NCBI RefSeq assembly: GCF_900078705.1
Contig: NZ_FKIF01000008.1
Span: forward strand, 310,001-374,000
Reading direction: 5' to 3'
From: Bordetella ansorpii
GTDB lineage: Bacteria > Pseudomonadota > Gammaproteobacteria > Burkholderiales > Burkholderiaceae_B
Length of the DNA: 64,000 nt
Of the stretch, positions 39,100-48,512 are shown piece by piece. The notes below the pieces were generated by a model. It did no database searches and was not told the origin of the DNA. It worked only from the letters and a program-made list of their open reading frames with translations. Position numbers and translations under genes: made by a program. Every line of letters begins with the position of its first letter. Within the stretch, counting starts at the first letter, position 1.

Positions 39100-39750
39100 A
39101 TGTCCAAGATCACCATCGATTTCGTGTCCGACGTTGCTTGTCCCTGGTGCGCGGTAGGCCTGGGCGGCCTGCTGACCGCCATCGATCGCGTGAAGGACGA
39201 GGCCGACGTCGAGTTGCGTTTCCAACCCTTCGAACTGAACCCCGACATGCCCAAGGGCGGTCAGAACACCATCGAGCGGCTGATGGCCAAGTACGGCTAC
39301 ACCCGTGAACAGGTGCAGGCCAATCGCCAGGTCATCACCGAGCGCGCGGCGGCGGTCGGCATGAAGATGCGCATGGCCGACGACAACCGCTCGTTCAATA
39401 CCTTCGACGCGCACCGCCTGCTGCACTGGGCCGGCCAGCAGGACCCGGCCAGCCAGACGGCGCTGAAGAAGCGCCTGCTGGAGGTCTACCACTACGAGAA
39501 CCTGGACACCAGCGACGCGGACGTGCTGGCCCGCGCCGCCGCCGAGGCCGGCCTGGATCAGGCGCAGGCGCGTGAAGTGCTGGCCTCGGATCGCTACGTC
39601 GATGAGGTGCGCAAGGACGAGGCGCTATGGCGCGACCGCGGCATCACGTCCGTGCCGTCGGTGATCCTGAATGGCAAGTATCTGGTGTCGGGCGGCCAGC
39701 CGCCCGAAGCGTTCGAGCAGGCCTTGCGGCAGGTGGCGCAAGAAGGCTGA
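39100..39750 (+). CDS. FrnE-like DsbA family oxidoreductase
   Basis: A 216-residue cytoplasmic protein with a thioredoxin fold. It begins ITIDFVSDVACPWCAVGLGG, with the CPWC redox motif at about 14-17. A helical insertion follows (MADDNRSFNTFDAHRLLHW), and the cis-proline strand GITSVPSVILNGKYLVSGGQ leads to the C-terminal helix. There is no signal peptide, so it belongs to the FrnE/2-hydroxychromene-isomerase-like branch rather than periplasmic DsbA. It probably acts as a dithiol oxidase or isomerase in stress. It is a single gene followed by a terminator. Confidence 0.92.
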   Translation: MSKITIDFVSDVACPWCAVGLGGLLTAIDRVKDEADVELRFQPFELNPDMPKGGQNTIERLMAKYGYTREQVQANRQVITERAAAVGMKMRMADDNRSFNTFDAHRLLHWAGQQDPASQTALKKRLLEVYHYENLDTSDADVLARAAAEAGLDQAQAREVLASDRYVDEVRKDEALWRDRGITSVPSVILNGKYLVSGGQPPEAFEQALRQVAQEG

Positions 39751-39833
39751 AGGCCCACCGCTCGACTCATCGGTCCAGCCGGCCCAATACCCCTGGATCG
39801 TTGACGTCTTTCTCGCGATAGCCGTTCACGAAA

Positions 39834-39868
39834 AAACCCCGCGGGCGCTGCGCAGGCCTGCGGGGTTT
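39834..39868. terminator. Intrinsic terminator between converging genes
   Basis: AAACCCCGC (39834-39842) and GCGGGGTTT (39860-39868) are complementary around a GC-rich loop that itself holds a small stem. A-run and T-run flanks fit termination of both the FrnE-like gene and the GntP gene. Confidence 0.8.
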
Positions 39869-39895
39869 CTCATTCACGGCCGGGAACGCATCCGC

Positions 39896-41302
39896 TTAGA
39901 AACTGCCGAACAACGTCCCCAGCGTAATCACCAGCGCCAGCGCCGGCAGCGGCACGAGGATGGTCACGGTCGCGATGTCCCGGTACGACTGCCGGTGGTT
40001 CAGCTTGCAGATCGCCAGCAGTGTGATGATCGCGCCGCAATGCGGCAGGGTGTCCATGCCGCCCGCCGCCATCACGGCGACCCGGTGCAGCAGTTCAGGG
40101 CTGATGCCCGCGGCCTGCGCCATGCTCAGGTAATCCGCGCCCAGCGTCTGCAACGCGATGCTCAACCCGCCGGATGACGACCCGGTGATGCCGGACAGCA
40201 CGTTCATCGCGATGGCTTCCGAGATCAGCGGGTTGCCCGGCGATACGTTCAGCACGGCATCGCGGATGATGGCGAAACCCGCCAGGCTGGCGATGACCGC
40301 GCCGTAGCCGACCTCCGATGCCGTGTTGAACAGCGGCAGCATGAAGCCGAAGATGCCCTTGTTGACCGATTCCTTCAGATTCGTCCAGCGGCCCAGCCGC
40401 ATGATGACCAGGGTGATGCAGGCCAGCGCCAGGGCGATGATCAGCGACCACAGGCCCATGGCTTTTTGCGGATCCACGCCGGCGAAACGTTCTTTCAGGA
40501 ACGAGAAGTCGGTCTGCGGGAAGACGACGTAGGTGAACAGCGCGTTGATGCCGACCACCAGCAGCAGCGGCAGCACGGCCATCGGCACGGGCATGACGGA
40601 CCAGCGGCCGTGCTGCGCGGGTTGGCCGTCCTGGCCTTGCTCGTCGTTGTCTTCGTGTTGGCCGAAACCTTCGCCGGCCGCTTTCGCCTGCGCGGCGCGG
40701 CGCTGCAGCCACCACAGGCCCACGGTGAACATGAAGCACGCGCCGATCAGGCCCAGGCCAGGCGCGGCGAACACGTTGGTGCCGAAGTAGGGGATGGGAA
40801 TCGCATTCTGGATGGCCGGCGTGCCGGGCAGGGCCGTCATCGTGAAGGTGAACGCGCCCAGGGCGATGGTGCCGGGGATCAGCCGCTTGGGCACATCGGC
40901 GGCCTTGAACAGGCTGACGGCCACGGGATACAGCGCGAAAGCCACCACGAACAGCGAGACGCCGCCGTAGGTCAGCAGTCCGCAAGCGAGCACGACCGAA
41001 ATGATGGCGCGGCGCTGGCCCAGGCTTTGCACGATCCAGCGGGCCAGGGTGTTGGCGGCGCCGGAGTCGGCCATCAACTGGCCGAACAGCGACCCCAGCA
41101 GGAAAATGGGCAGGAACTGCAGCACGTAACCGCTGAGCGCGGCCATGAACGTGGAGGTGTAGATAGGCAGCAAGAAGCCGCCGTCGCCCGAGAGCACCAC
41201 CGCCAGCGCGCCCATCACCGGCGCGAGCAGCAGCACCGTGACGCCGCGGTAGGCGAAATACATCAATAACGCCAATGAAATGACGATGGCCAGCATACCC
41301 AT
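39896..41302 (-). CDS. GntP family permease
   Basis: A 468-residue membrane protein with about 12 hydrophobic segments. Recognisable blocks are FLLGSLFGQLMADSGAANTL, TYGGVSLFVVAFALYPVAVS, GAFTFTMTALPGTPAIQNAI, and GITGSSSGGLSIALQTLG, followed by MAAGGMDTLPHCGAIITLLA. GntP proteins take up gluconate or other small acids with protons; similar genes accompany hydroxy-acid and D-amino-acid catabolism. The start at 41302 gives the usual MGMLAIVISLALLMYFAYRG. It lies divergent to the YitT-like gene. The substrate cannot be told from sequence. Confidence 0.9.
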   Translation of the reverse strand: MGMLAIVISLALLMYFAYRGVTVLLLAPVMGALAVVLSGDGGFLLPIYTSTFMAALSGYVLQFLPIFLLGSLFGQLMADSGAANTLARWIVQSLGQRRAIISVVLACGLLTYGGVSLFVVAFALYPVAVSLFKAADVPKRLIPGTIALGAFTFTMTALPGTPAIQNAIPIPYFGTNVFAAPGLGLIGACFMFTVGLWWLQRRAAQAKAAGEGFGQHEDNDEQGQDGQPAQHGRWSVMPVPMAVLPLLLVVGINALFTYVVFPQTDFSFLKERFAGVDPQKAMGLWSLIIALALACITLVIMRLGRWTNLKESVNKGIFGFMLPLFNTASEVGYGAVIASLAGFAIIRDAVLNVSPGNPLISEAIAMNVLSGITGSSSGGLSIALQTLGADYLSMAQAAGISPELLHRVAVMAAGGMDTLPHCGAIITLLAICKLNHRQSYRDIATVTILVPLPALALVITLGTLFGSF

Positions 41303-41853
41303 CCTGCGTTTCTCCGTTTTAGGTGTAAAGGCCGGATGATCGCAGGAAGAGGCCGAGGCGCGCCACCGTAAAGGGCTACGGATCGTGTCTGATCGCGCCA
41401 ATGCCCCTTGTGCGAGGGCAATCCCGACTCCCGGTGGCCATGCTTGCGCCAGTATTTCCGCGCGGCGTCGCCGTCATCCGTTGGATGGCGGGACAGCCGG
41501 TCCGCCTCGTTTCGTTCGTTGCATGTGCCGGCCGGCGCCGCCGAAGCGCCACACACCAGGCATGGCAGGCGGAAGCGCCATGACGTTACCCCGGCAATTG
41601 CGACGGAGCTGTCCTAAAATGCCTCCGTGTCAAAGGCAGTATTGCTTCCCGCCGCGCGGCGCTGGGCCACAAGCCCGTTTGCCACACGGCTTTGCTCCCA
41701 GATTACCCAGAAGGGAATGTATGGTTTTCGCCAGTCGCCGCCAATCGCCGGCGCATCCGGGCGCGCGCGCCAAGTCCGCCGCCTGTCGTCCCGCCACCCT
41801 GCCGGGCCGCCCGGCACATCCCCGTCCGCTCGCCCTCCCGACCAGGAGCGGCC
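41303..41853. other. Long intergenic region between divergent genes
   Basis: It lies between the divergent GntP and YitT-like genes and should hold both promoters. I see no convincing gene and no strong terminator or long repeat. Several open frames exist only because of the high GC content. Confidence 0.4.
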
Positions 41854-42495
41854 ATGTCGCGTGACGGAACCGCCCTATCCCCAACCGCCGTCACCGCCGA
41901 CCGGGCCACGCCGCACAACGCGCTGGACGACATCTACGGCCTGTTCATCGGCGTGCTGTTCGCCGCGATGGGCATCAGCCTGCTGGCCAAGGGCGGATTG
42001 ATTTCCGGCGGTATCGCGGGCATGGCGCTGCTGGCCTCGCGGCTTACCGGATGGGCGCCCGCGCCGCTGGTGCCGTTGATCAACATCCCGTTCATCCTGT
42101 TCGCCTTCTACGCCATGGGGCGTTTCTTCGGCGTGAAAAGCCTGCTGGTCAGCGTGGCCATCGGGGCAGGAGTCAGCGTGATCTCGGCCTCGCTGGACGT
42201 CGCCCGCGTCCACAGCGGTTTCGCGGCCATCGCGGGCGGCACCTTCCTGGGCATGGGCATCCTGTGCCTGGCGCGGCACAACGCGTCGATGGGCGGCACG
42301 GGGGCGCTGACCCTGTGGATCCAGCGGCGCTACACCTTCAATGCGGGCATCAGCCAGATGATCTTCGACCTGGCGCTGTTCGCGGTGGCCGCGGCGTTCC
42401 TGCCATTGTCCAGGGTTCTGTGGTCGGTGCTGGGCACGGTGGCCATGAACGCCATGCTGGTCGCCTGGCACAAGCCGGGGCGGTACCGGGGGTAG
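41854..42495 (+). CDS. YitT family membrane protein
   Basis: A 213-residue protein with five or so membrane segments: DDIYGLFIGVLFAAMGISLL, GGLISGGIAGMALLASRLTG, LVPLINIPFILFAFYAMGRF, and NASMGGTGALTLWIQRRYTF near the GG-x-G block of the family, then SQMIFDLALFAVAAAFLPLS. YitT-like proteins are widespread, and their transport function is not settled. The ATG at 41854 follows AGGAGCGGCC. It is transcribed towards the LysR gene. Confidence 0.85.
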   Translation: MSRDGTALSPTAVTADRATPHNALDDIYGLFIGVLFAAMGISLLAKGGLISGGIAGMALLASRLTGWAPAPLVPLINIPFILFAFYAMGRFFGVKSLLVSVAIGAGVSVISASLDVARVHSGFAAIAGGTFLGMGILCLARHNASMGGTGALTLWIQRRYTFNAGISQMIFDLALFAVAAAFLPLSRVLWSVLGTVAMNAMLVAWHKPGRYRG

Positions 42496-42583
42496 GGAAG
42501 ACGGCCCGGCACGCCCGCGGCGCGCGGGCCTCGTCCGCCCCACGGATATACTGGCGCGACGTGTACACCTTCCCGTTCCGCCC

Positions 42584-43474
42584 ATGCGCCTGCGCCATCT
42601 GGAGATCTTTCACGCGGTGATGCGCACCGGTTCGGTCAGCGGCGCCGCCACCTTGCTGAACCTGTCGCAGTCCGCGGCCAGCAAGGCGCTGGCCCAGGCC
42701 GAGCATGCCCTGGGCCTGACCCTGTTCCAGCGCGTGCAAGGCCGCCTGGTGCATACCCGCGAGGCCGAGCAACTGTATGGCCAGACGACCTTGCTGTTCG
42801 CCCAGGCCGACAACGTGCGGCGGCTGGCGCGCAATCTCAAGCGCAATCCCGAAGGGCACCTGCGCATCGGCTGCATCCCCAGCTTCGGCCTGAGCGCCAT
42901 TCCCGGCGCCGTCCAGGCCTTCCGGCAGGAATACGCCAATATGCCCATGGAAGTGCTGACGGGCAACGGCGACGAAATGGTCGATGCCTTGCTGGCGCGC
43001 GAACTGGACGTGGTCATCTGCTTCGACATGCCCTTGCGGCCGGCGCTGGCGCGCCTGCCGCTGGGCGAGATCCGCGTGATGCATGTGTCGCCGGATACCG
43101 GACAGCCTGGGCAGGAAACCGGCCCGGCCGACCTGGAAACCCTGGACGCTTCGCAATGGATCGGCCTGGGCGGCAGCGATCCGGTGGCGCAGCAGATCCG
43201 GGATACCTGGGAGCGCCTGCAATCGCCCGATGCCGCGCCGATGCTGGAAACCCGCACGTATTACGTCGCCGCCGCGCTGGCGCGGCAGGGCCTGGGCTTC
43301 GCGCTGGTCGACGAGCTGACCGCGCGGGCCATGGGGCACGGCCTGCGGATGCGGCCGCTGGATCCTCCGGTCACTGTCGAGGCCGTGGCTTTCCATGTGG
43401 CGTCGGACGTGCGCTCCATCGCGCTGGATGCGTTCATCGACATCCTGCGCAGGCAGTTCGCCCGCGTGGGCTGA
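42584..43474 (+). CDS. LysR family transcriptional regulator
   Basis: A 296-residue protein. Residues 1-60 form the winged helix-turn-helix: MRLRHLEIFHAVMRTGSVSG, then AATLLNLSQSAASKALAQAE, then LGLTLFQR. The effector-binding domain begins LRIGCIPSFGLSAIPGAVQA and includes YVAAALARQGLGFALVDELT. It lies directly before the Bug-DadA-D-aminoacylase genes on the same strand and is likely their regulator, responding to a D-amino acid or N-acyl derivative (inference). Confidence 0.95.
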   Translation: MRLRHLEIFHAVMRTGSVSGAATLLNLSQSAASKALAQAEHALGLTLFQRVQGRLVHTREAEQLYGQTTLLFAQADNVRRLARNLKRNPEGHLRIGCIPSFGLSAIPGAVQAFRQEYANMPMEVLTGNGDEMVDALLARELDVVICFDMPLRPALARLPLGEIRVMHVSPDTGQPGQETGPADLETLDASQWIGLGGSDPVAQQIRDTWERLQSPDAAPMLETRTYYVAAALARQGLGFALVDELTARAMGHGLRMRPLDPPVTVEAVAFHVASDVRSIALDAFIDILRRQFARVG

Positions 43475-43606
43475 TCCTCACCGGGGGTAGTCAAAAACGA
43501 CTACCCCCCCATGCCTTTTTCCCTTGGCGCATGCCGCGCCGGCTTCGATACTGTGTCCAGGCGCCATCTTTCACGAGCGCCGCCACGACATATCAAGGGA
43601 AAAAAC

Positions 43607-44575
43607 ATGCGTACTTCGACGGTGCTTCGCTCTCTATTCGCCTTTGGCCTGGCATTCAGCGGCGCCGCCGCCCATGCGCAATGGCCGGACCGGCCCATCC
43701 GCATCATCGTGCCGTCGGCCGCCGGCGGCAGCCCCGACATCATGTCGCGCCTGATCGGCAAGGCGCTGGGCGACCGGATCGGCCAGGCCGTGGTGATCGA
43801 GAACCGTCCCGGCGCTGGCGGCAACATCGGCATGCAGACGGTGATGAACGCCGCGCCCGACGGTTACACCATCGGCTACGGCAACAACGCCACGCTGGCC
43901 ACCAACCAGTTCCTGTTCAACACGCTGCCCTACGACCCCAAGAAGCTGGCGCCCGTCATCAAGCTGGCCACCACGGCCAGCCTCATGGTGGTCAACGACA
44001 GTTCGCCGATCAAGAGCGTGCAGGACCTGATCGCCTATGCGAAGAAGAAACCCGACGGCGTGGTGTTCGGCTCGGGCGGCACGGGCACGACCAGCCATCT
44101 GGGCGCGGAACTGTTCAAGACGATGACCGGCATCAAGGGCATGCACGTGCCGTACAAGGGCGCGCCCCAGGCCATCAACGACCTGCTGGGCAACCGCTTC
44201 GATTTCATGTTCGATAATATCGCCTCGGTCGGACCCAGCGTGCAGGGCGGCCGCCTGCGCGCCATCGCGGTCACGTCGAGCACGCGTTCGCCGCTGTTTC
44301 CCGACGTGCCCACGCTGGACGAGTCGGGCGTGAAGGGCTTCCAGATGGAGGCCTGGGGGGCGTTTGTGGCGCCGCCGGGCACGCCGGATGCCATCGTCGC
44401 ACGATTGAATACCGAACTCAATGCGGTGTTGAAAGACGAGCAGGTGCGCAAGCAACTGGCGCAACTGGCATTCGTTCCCACGGGCGGCACCCCGGCCGAC
44501 CTGCGCACGTGGATGGCGTCCGAGCGCGGGAAGTGGGGCAAGGTGGTGCGCGAGAGCGGCGCAAAGGTGGACTGA
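43607..44575 (+). CDS. Bug-type periplasmic substrate-binding protein (TctC family)
   Basis: A 322-residue protein with a signal peptide (cleavage after AHA). WPDRPIRIIVPSAAGGSPDI (mature N terminus) and VIENRPGAGGNIGMQTVMNA are the Bug signature, with the acid-binding loops. HVPYKGAPQAINDLLGNRFD and RLRAIAVTSSTRSPLFPDVP complete it. Bug proteins bind carboxylates and some amino acids for tripartite or other transport. It lies between a LysR gene and a D-amino-acid dehydrogenase gene, eight bases before the latter, so its ligand may be a D-amino acid or N-acyl derivative. Confidence 0.95.
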   Translation: MRTSTVLRSLFAFGLAFSGAAAHAQWPDRPIRIIVPSAAGGSPDIMSRLIGKALGDRIGQAVVIENRPGAGGNIGMQTVMNAAPDGYTIGYGNNATLATNQFLFNTLPYDPKKLAPVIKLATTASLMVVNDSSPIKSVQDLIAYAKKKPDGVVFGSGGTGTTSHLGAELFKTMTGIKGMHVPYKGAPQAINDLLGNRFDFMFDNIASVGPSVQGGRLRAIAVTSSTRSPLFPDVPTLDESGVKGFQMEAWGAFVAPPGTPDAIVARLNTELNAVLKDEQVRKQLAQLAFVPTGGTPADLRTWMASERGKWGKVVRESGAKVD

Positions 44576-44582
44576 CGCAGCG

Positions 44583-45887
44583 ATGACCGAGATGTTCCAA
44601 GCAGGCGGCGCCGCGCCGGATCGCGACGCCTATTGGCAAGTCCGGCCCGCCGGCGATGCGCGGGGCAGCACGCGCCACGTCACCGTCATCGGCGCGGGCA
44701 TCGTGGGCCTGGCCTCGGCCGCCGCGCTGGCGCGGGCAGGGCGCCCGGTGACGGTGCTGGATGCGGCTGCCGCGCCGGGCCTGGAAACCAGCCAGGGCAA
44801 CGGCTGCCAACTGTCGTATGGCTACGTGGCGCCCCTGGCGCAGCCGGGCGTGCTGGCCGAACTGCCGAGGCTGCTGTTCGCCAAGGGGGCGCCGCTGAAG
44901 CTGGTGCCGCGCTGGGACCCCGCGCAATGGCGTTGGCTGATGTCCTTTCTGGCCGCCTGCCGCGCGGACCGCGCCAGGGAAGGCTCGCTTGCCCTGCTGA
45001 TGCTGGGCCGGCTGAGCCACCAGGAAACCGATCTGTGGGTGCAGGGCTCGGATGCGCGGGCGCTGAGCTTCGCGCGCAGCGGCAAGCTTGTGGTGCTGCC
45101 CTCCGAAGCCGCCATGGCCAAGGCCCGGAGGCAACTGGAACTGCAGGCCCCGGTCGGTCCGCTGCAGCAGGCCTTGAGCGCCGATGAATGCCTGCGGCGC
45201 GAGCCCGCGCTGGAGCGATTCCGCTCACGCATGGCCGGCGCCATCCACACCCCCAGCGAGTGCGCCGTCGACAGCGAGGCGCTGTGCGCCGACCTGAGAA
45301 CCCGTCTGGAGCAGCGCGGCGTGCGGTTCGAGTTCGGCACGCGTGTGCAGGGCTTTCGCCGCCACCGGAACGGCCGTGTCACGCATCTGGTCACCGGGCA
45401 GGGCGCGCGCGAGGTCGAGGACGTCGTGCTGGCCACCGGCCCGCACAGCGCGGCCATGGCGCGCATGCTGGGTTTCGCCGTGCCGGTGTATCCCCTGAAA
45501 GGCTACAGCATCACCGCGCCGATTCTCGATCCGCATGCCGTGCCGCGCGCCAGTGTGACGGATGCCGCGCGCAAAGTGGTGTATGCCCGCCTCGGCCAGC
45601 GGCTGCGCGTGGCGGGCGTGGTCGAGATCCGCGGCTACGACCGGCGGCTGGACGCATCGCGCATCGACGAACTGGTGGCGCACACGCGCGAGGCCTTCGG
45701 CGACGCGGTGGACCTGGAGTCGGTCACGCCCTGGATGGGATTGCGGCCCGCCACGCCGACCTCGGTGCCCATCATCGGCAGGTCGCCTGTGGATAACGTG
45801 TTTCTCAATATCGGGCAGGGCGCGCTGGGCCTGACCCTGGCGTTCGGATCCGCCAGCCGCCTGGCCGACGCGATGGCCGCGGCGTAG
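44583..45887 (+). CDS. FAD-dependent D-amino-acid dehydrogenase-like oxidoreductase
   Basis: A 434-residue protein. VTVIGAGIVGLASAAALARA (34-53) is the FAD-binding Rossmann motif. ETSQGNGCQLSYGYVAPLAQ and the C-terminal LRPATPTSVPIIGRSPVDNV followed by LNIGQGALGLTLAFGSAS match DadA-type D-amino-acid dehydrogenases. The enzyme would oxidise D-amino acids to 2-oxo acids and ammonia with electron transfer to the respiratory chain. It has a 30-residue N-terminal extension before the FAD fold. It stands between Bug and D-aminoacylase genes, which gives a coherent pathway. Confidence 0.9.
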   Translation: MTEMFQAGGAAPDRDAYWQVRPAGDARGSTRHVTVIGAGIVGLASAAALARAGRPVTVLDAAAAPGLETSQGNGCQLSYGYVAPLAQPGVLAELPRLLFAKGAPLKLVPRWDPAQWRWLMSFLAACRADRAREGSLALLMLGRLSHQETDLWVQGSDARALSFARSGKLVVLPSEAAMAKARRQLELQAPVGPLQQALSADECLRREPALERFRSRMAGAIHTPSECAVDSEALCADLRTRLEQRGVRFEFGTRVQGFRRHRNGRVTHLVTGQGAREVEDVVLATGPHSAAMARMLGFAVPVYPLKGYSITAPILDPHAVPRASVTDAARKVVYARLGQRLRVAGVVEIRGYDRRLDASRIDELVAHTREAFGDAVDLESVTPWMGLRPATPTSVPIIGRSPVDNVFLNIGQGALGLTLAFGSASRLADAMAAA

Positions 45888-45922
45888 CGGCGACGCGTCT
45901 CAAGGCCCACACAACATCGGGA

Positions 45923-47392
45923 ATGGACATGAGCACCTCGCAGAAGTATGACCTGCTGATCGTCGGCGGCACCGTCATCGACGGCACGCGCCGGCCGCGT
46001 TTCGACGCCGACGTCGGCGTGAAGGATGGCCGCATCGTGGCGGTGGGGGATCTGTCCGGCCATGACGCGGACCTCGTCCTGCCCGCGCACGGCAAGATCG
46101 TGGCGCCGGGCTTCATCGATTCGCACACGCACGACGACCAGGCCGTGCTGACCCAGCCCGACATGCCCTTCAAGGTGTCGCAAGGAGTCGCCACGGTCGT
46201 CACGGGCAACTGCGGCATCAGCCTGGCGCCCTTGCGCGCCGACGCCGCACTGCCGTCGCCGCTGAACCTGCTGGAAGCGGATGGCGGCGAGCGCTTCCCC
46301 ACCTTCCGCGCCTATGTCGACGCGCTGCGCGCGCGCCCGGCGGCGGTCAACGTGGTGCCCATGGTGGGACATACCACCTTGCGCGTGATGGCCATGCAGG
46401 ACCTGGACCGCGCGGCCACCGAGCCGGAGGTGCGGGCCATGCGGGCGCTGCTGCAGGAGGCGCTCGATGCCGGCGCGGTGGGCATGTCCACCGGCACCTA
46501 CTATCCGCCCGCCGCCGCGGCCACGACACAGGAGGTGGTCGAGGTGTCGCGTCCGCTGGCGGCGAAGCAGGCGCTGTACGTCACCCACATGCGCAACGAG
46601 GCCGACCGCTGCATGGAGTCGCTGGAAGAGACCTTCTCCATCGGCCGGGAAGTGGACACGCCGGTGCTCGTGTCGCATCACAAGCTGATGCGCGAGGCCA
46701 ACTTCGGCAAGTCGGTGCAGACGCTCCAGCGCATCGAGCAGGCCATGCGCTGCCAGTGCGTCAGCCTGGACTGTTATCCCTACACCGCCAGTTCCACCAT
46801 GCTGCACCTTGACGAGGAGCGCCTGCAGGGCAAGGTGGTGATCGCTTCCAGCGGCGCGTTTCCCGGCATGCAGGGACGCGACCTGCAGGACATTGCCGAC
46901 GAGTGGGGCGTGTCCCGCGTCGAGGCCTCGCGCCGCCTGCAGCCGGCCAGCGCCATCTACTACAGCATGGACGAGCAGGACGTGCAGCGCATCCTGGCGT
47001 TCGAGCCCACGATGATCGGTTCCGACGGCATCCCTTCGGGCGACCGTCCGCATCCGCGGTTGTGGGGCACGTTCCCGCGCGTGCTGGGGCGCTACAGCCG
47101 CGACATCGGGCTGTTCCCGCTGGAGACCGCGGTGTGGAAGATGACGGGGCTGACGGCGGGCGTGTTCGGCCTGGAAGGGCGCGGCGTGATTGCCGAAGGG
47201 CATCACGCGGACATCACCATCTTCGATGCCGAGACGGTGCACGATACGGCGGACTACGACAATCCCATGCGGCCGGCGCGCGGCATCGAGGCGGTGGTGG
47301 TCAATGGGGCGGTGGCGTATCGCGATGGCGAGCATCTGCATACGCGCTCGGGGGCGGTGCTGGGGCGTATGCCGGGACGGGCGCAAGGCTAG
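45923..47392 (+). CDS. N-acyl-D-amino-acid deacylase (D-aminoacylase)
   Basis: A 489-residue amidohydrolase. DLLIVGGTVIDGTRRPRFDA and GRIVAVGDLSG form the small beta domain. GKIVAPGFIDSHTHDD (58-72) is metal motif I, and TVVTGNCGIS includes the cysteine metal ligand of D-aminoacylases. Later come YVTHMRNEADRCMESLEETF, TMIGSDGIPSGDRPHPRLWG and the C-terminal ADITIFDAETVHDTADY block. It splits N-acyl-D-amino acids into acid and D-amino acid, the substrate of the upstream dehydrogenase. It may start at 45923 or at the Met at 45929. Confidence 0.93.
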   Translation: MDMSTSQKYDLLIVGGTVIDGTRRPRFDADVGVKDGRIVAVGDLSGHDADLVLPAHGKIVAPGFIDSHTHDDQAVLTQPDMPFKVSQGVATVVTGNCGISLAPLRADAALPSPLNLLEADGGERFPTFRAYVDALRARPAAVNVVPMVGHTTLRVMAMQDLDRAATEPEVRAMRALLQEALDAGAVGMSTGTYYPPAAAATTQEVVEVSRPLAAKQALYVTHMRNEADRCMESLEETFSIGREVDTPVLVSHHKLMREANFGKSVQTLQRIEQAMRCQCVSLDCYPYTASSTMLHLDEERLQGKVVIASSGAFPGMQGRDLQDIADEWGVSRVEASRRLQPASAIYYSMDEQDVQRILAFEPTMIGSDGIPSGDRPHPRLWGTFPRVLGRYSRDIGLFPLETAVWKMTGLTAGVFGLEGRGVIAEGHHADITIFDAETVHDTADYDNPMRPARGIEAVVVNGAVAYRDGEHLHTRSGAVLGRMPGRAQG

Positions 47393-47504
47393 CAAGCGGG
47401 CCGTGGCAATCCCGGGCTCTACGCCCGGACGCAATGCCCGGCCGTGTGCGGGGGGGGCTCGGTACGTCGCTTTCTGAATGTGCCTGGGCGCGGGTTTCGC
47501 GCCT

Positions 47505-47834
47505 TCACGGCCCTTGCACGTGCCGAACCCACATCGGCGCGAGCCAACCCAGCAAGCCGCCGATCACGGCCGCCATCGCGGCGGTCGATAGCGAACTGGA
47601 CAGCCAGCCGGCCAGCATGAACCCGGCAATGGCACCGCACGAGGTCTGGTAGAGCGCCGCGTGGCGAAACGCGTTGGGCTCGAACTCGGGGGCGGCGATC
47701 AAGCCCAGCAGCAGGCCAAGCGTGGCGGCCATGACGCCCTGCGCCATCTTGCCGCCGCCAGTCGCCAGGCCGATCAGACCAAACAATGCAGCGCCGCCCA
47801 GTGCGCACGACAACGATATCTTCAGGGCTTTCAT
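47505..47834 (-). CDS. Small hypothetical membrane protein
   Basis: A 109-residue protein with about four short hydrophobic, glycine-rich segments (ISLSCALGGAALFGLIGLAT, GVMAATLGLLLGLIAAPEF, TSCGAIAGFMLAGWLSSSL, AAMAAVIGGLLGWLAPMWV). No family is recognised. It is convergent with the D-aminoacylase gene and stands alone. Confidence 0.6.
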   Translation of the reverse strand: MKALKISLSCALGGAALFGLIGLATGGGKMAQGVMAATLGLLLGLIAAPEFEPNAFRHAALYQTSCGAIAGFMLAGWLSSSLSTAAMAAVIGGLLGWLAPMWVRHVQGP

Positions 47835-48123
47835 GCCTGTACGGTGAGGCCTATGGGAACCGCCACCTTATCATCGATGGCGGTTCAAGACGTCCGCTCA
47901 GCCCTGCCCACGCGGCTGCCGTACCGAACCGCCAACTCGCTTCGCAGGGGCGGGTACGCACGGTGGCCAGGCCAGGTCCGGCAGTGCCGGCTGCATGGTC
48001 GCCGGCGTCGTTCACATGTACGATATCGAGCGCGAGGCCTGCCTTGCTGCAGCGGCCGCATCGTGCCCGTCGCGATACCCGGCAACGGCACGGTGGCTGC
48101 CCGCAACAACAGACCATCATCCA

Positions 48124-48267
48124 TCAGCGCCAATAAGGACCCCGGTCGTATCGGTCGTGGTAATAGCGATCATGGTAGTGATGATGGCGATGCCCCGGCA
48201 CGACGATGCAGCCGTGCAGGGTCAGCGCCAGGGCGGCCAGGATCATGGTCAGTTTCAGCTTGCGCAT
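48124..48267 (-). CDS. Small His/Tyr/Arg-rich lipoprotein
   Basis: A 47-residue protein. MRKLKLTMILAALALTLHGC is a lipoprotein signal; the lipobox LHGC is slightly unusual. The mature part (IVVPGHRHHHYHDRYYHDRY) is dense in His, Tyr, Asp and Arg and suggests metal or surface binding. AAGGAGCTCAAC before the ATG supports translation. The 289-base gap between 47835 and 48123 shows no other gene. Confidence 0.6.
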   Translation of the reverse strand: MRKLKLTMILAALALTLHGCIVVPGHRHHHYHDRYYHDRYDRGPYWR

Positions 48268-48512
48268 GTTGAGCTCCTTGTCTCGCTGTGAAACCCTGGG
48301 ACGGTGGCCTTCCCGTGATGCCGCCGCTTCCGGGCTCCTCATAGCCATGAGACTCCAATCCCCCTGCGCTGTCTGGCCTCTGCAACGCGCTGCAATGGTT
48401 GGCCGCCACCGTGCTGTATGGCGATGTAACGCCGCCTGCAGGCGCCCGCGGGAAACGTGCCAAAACGTGAGCAAGCTATACTTGCCGGCACCTTTTCGCC
48501 GCATTCGGAGCC

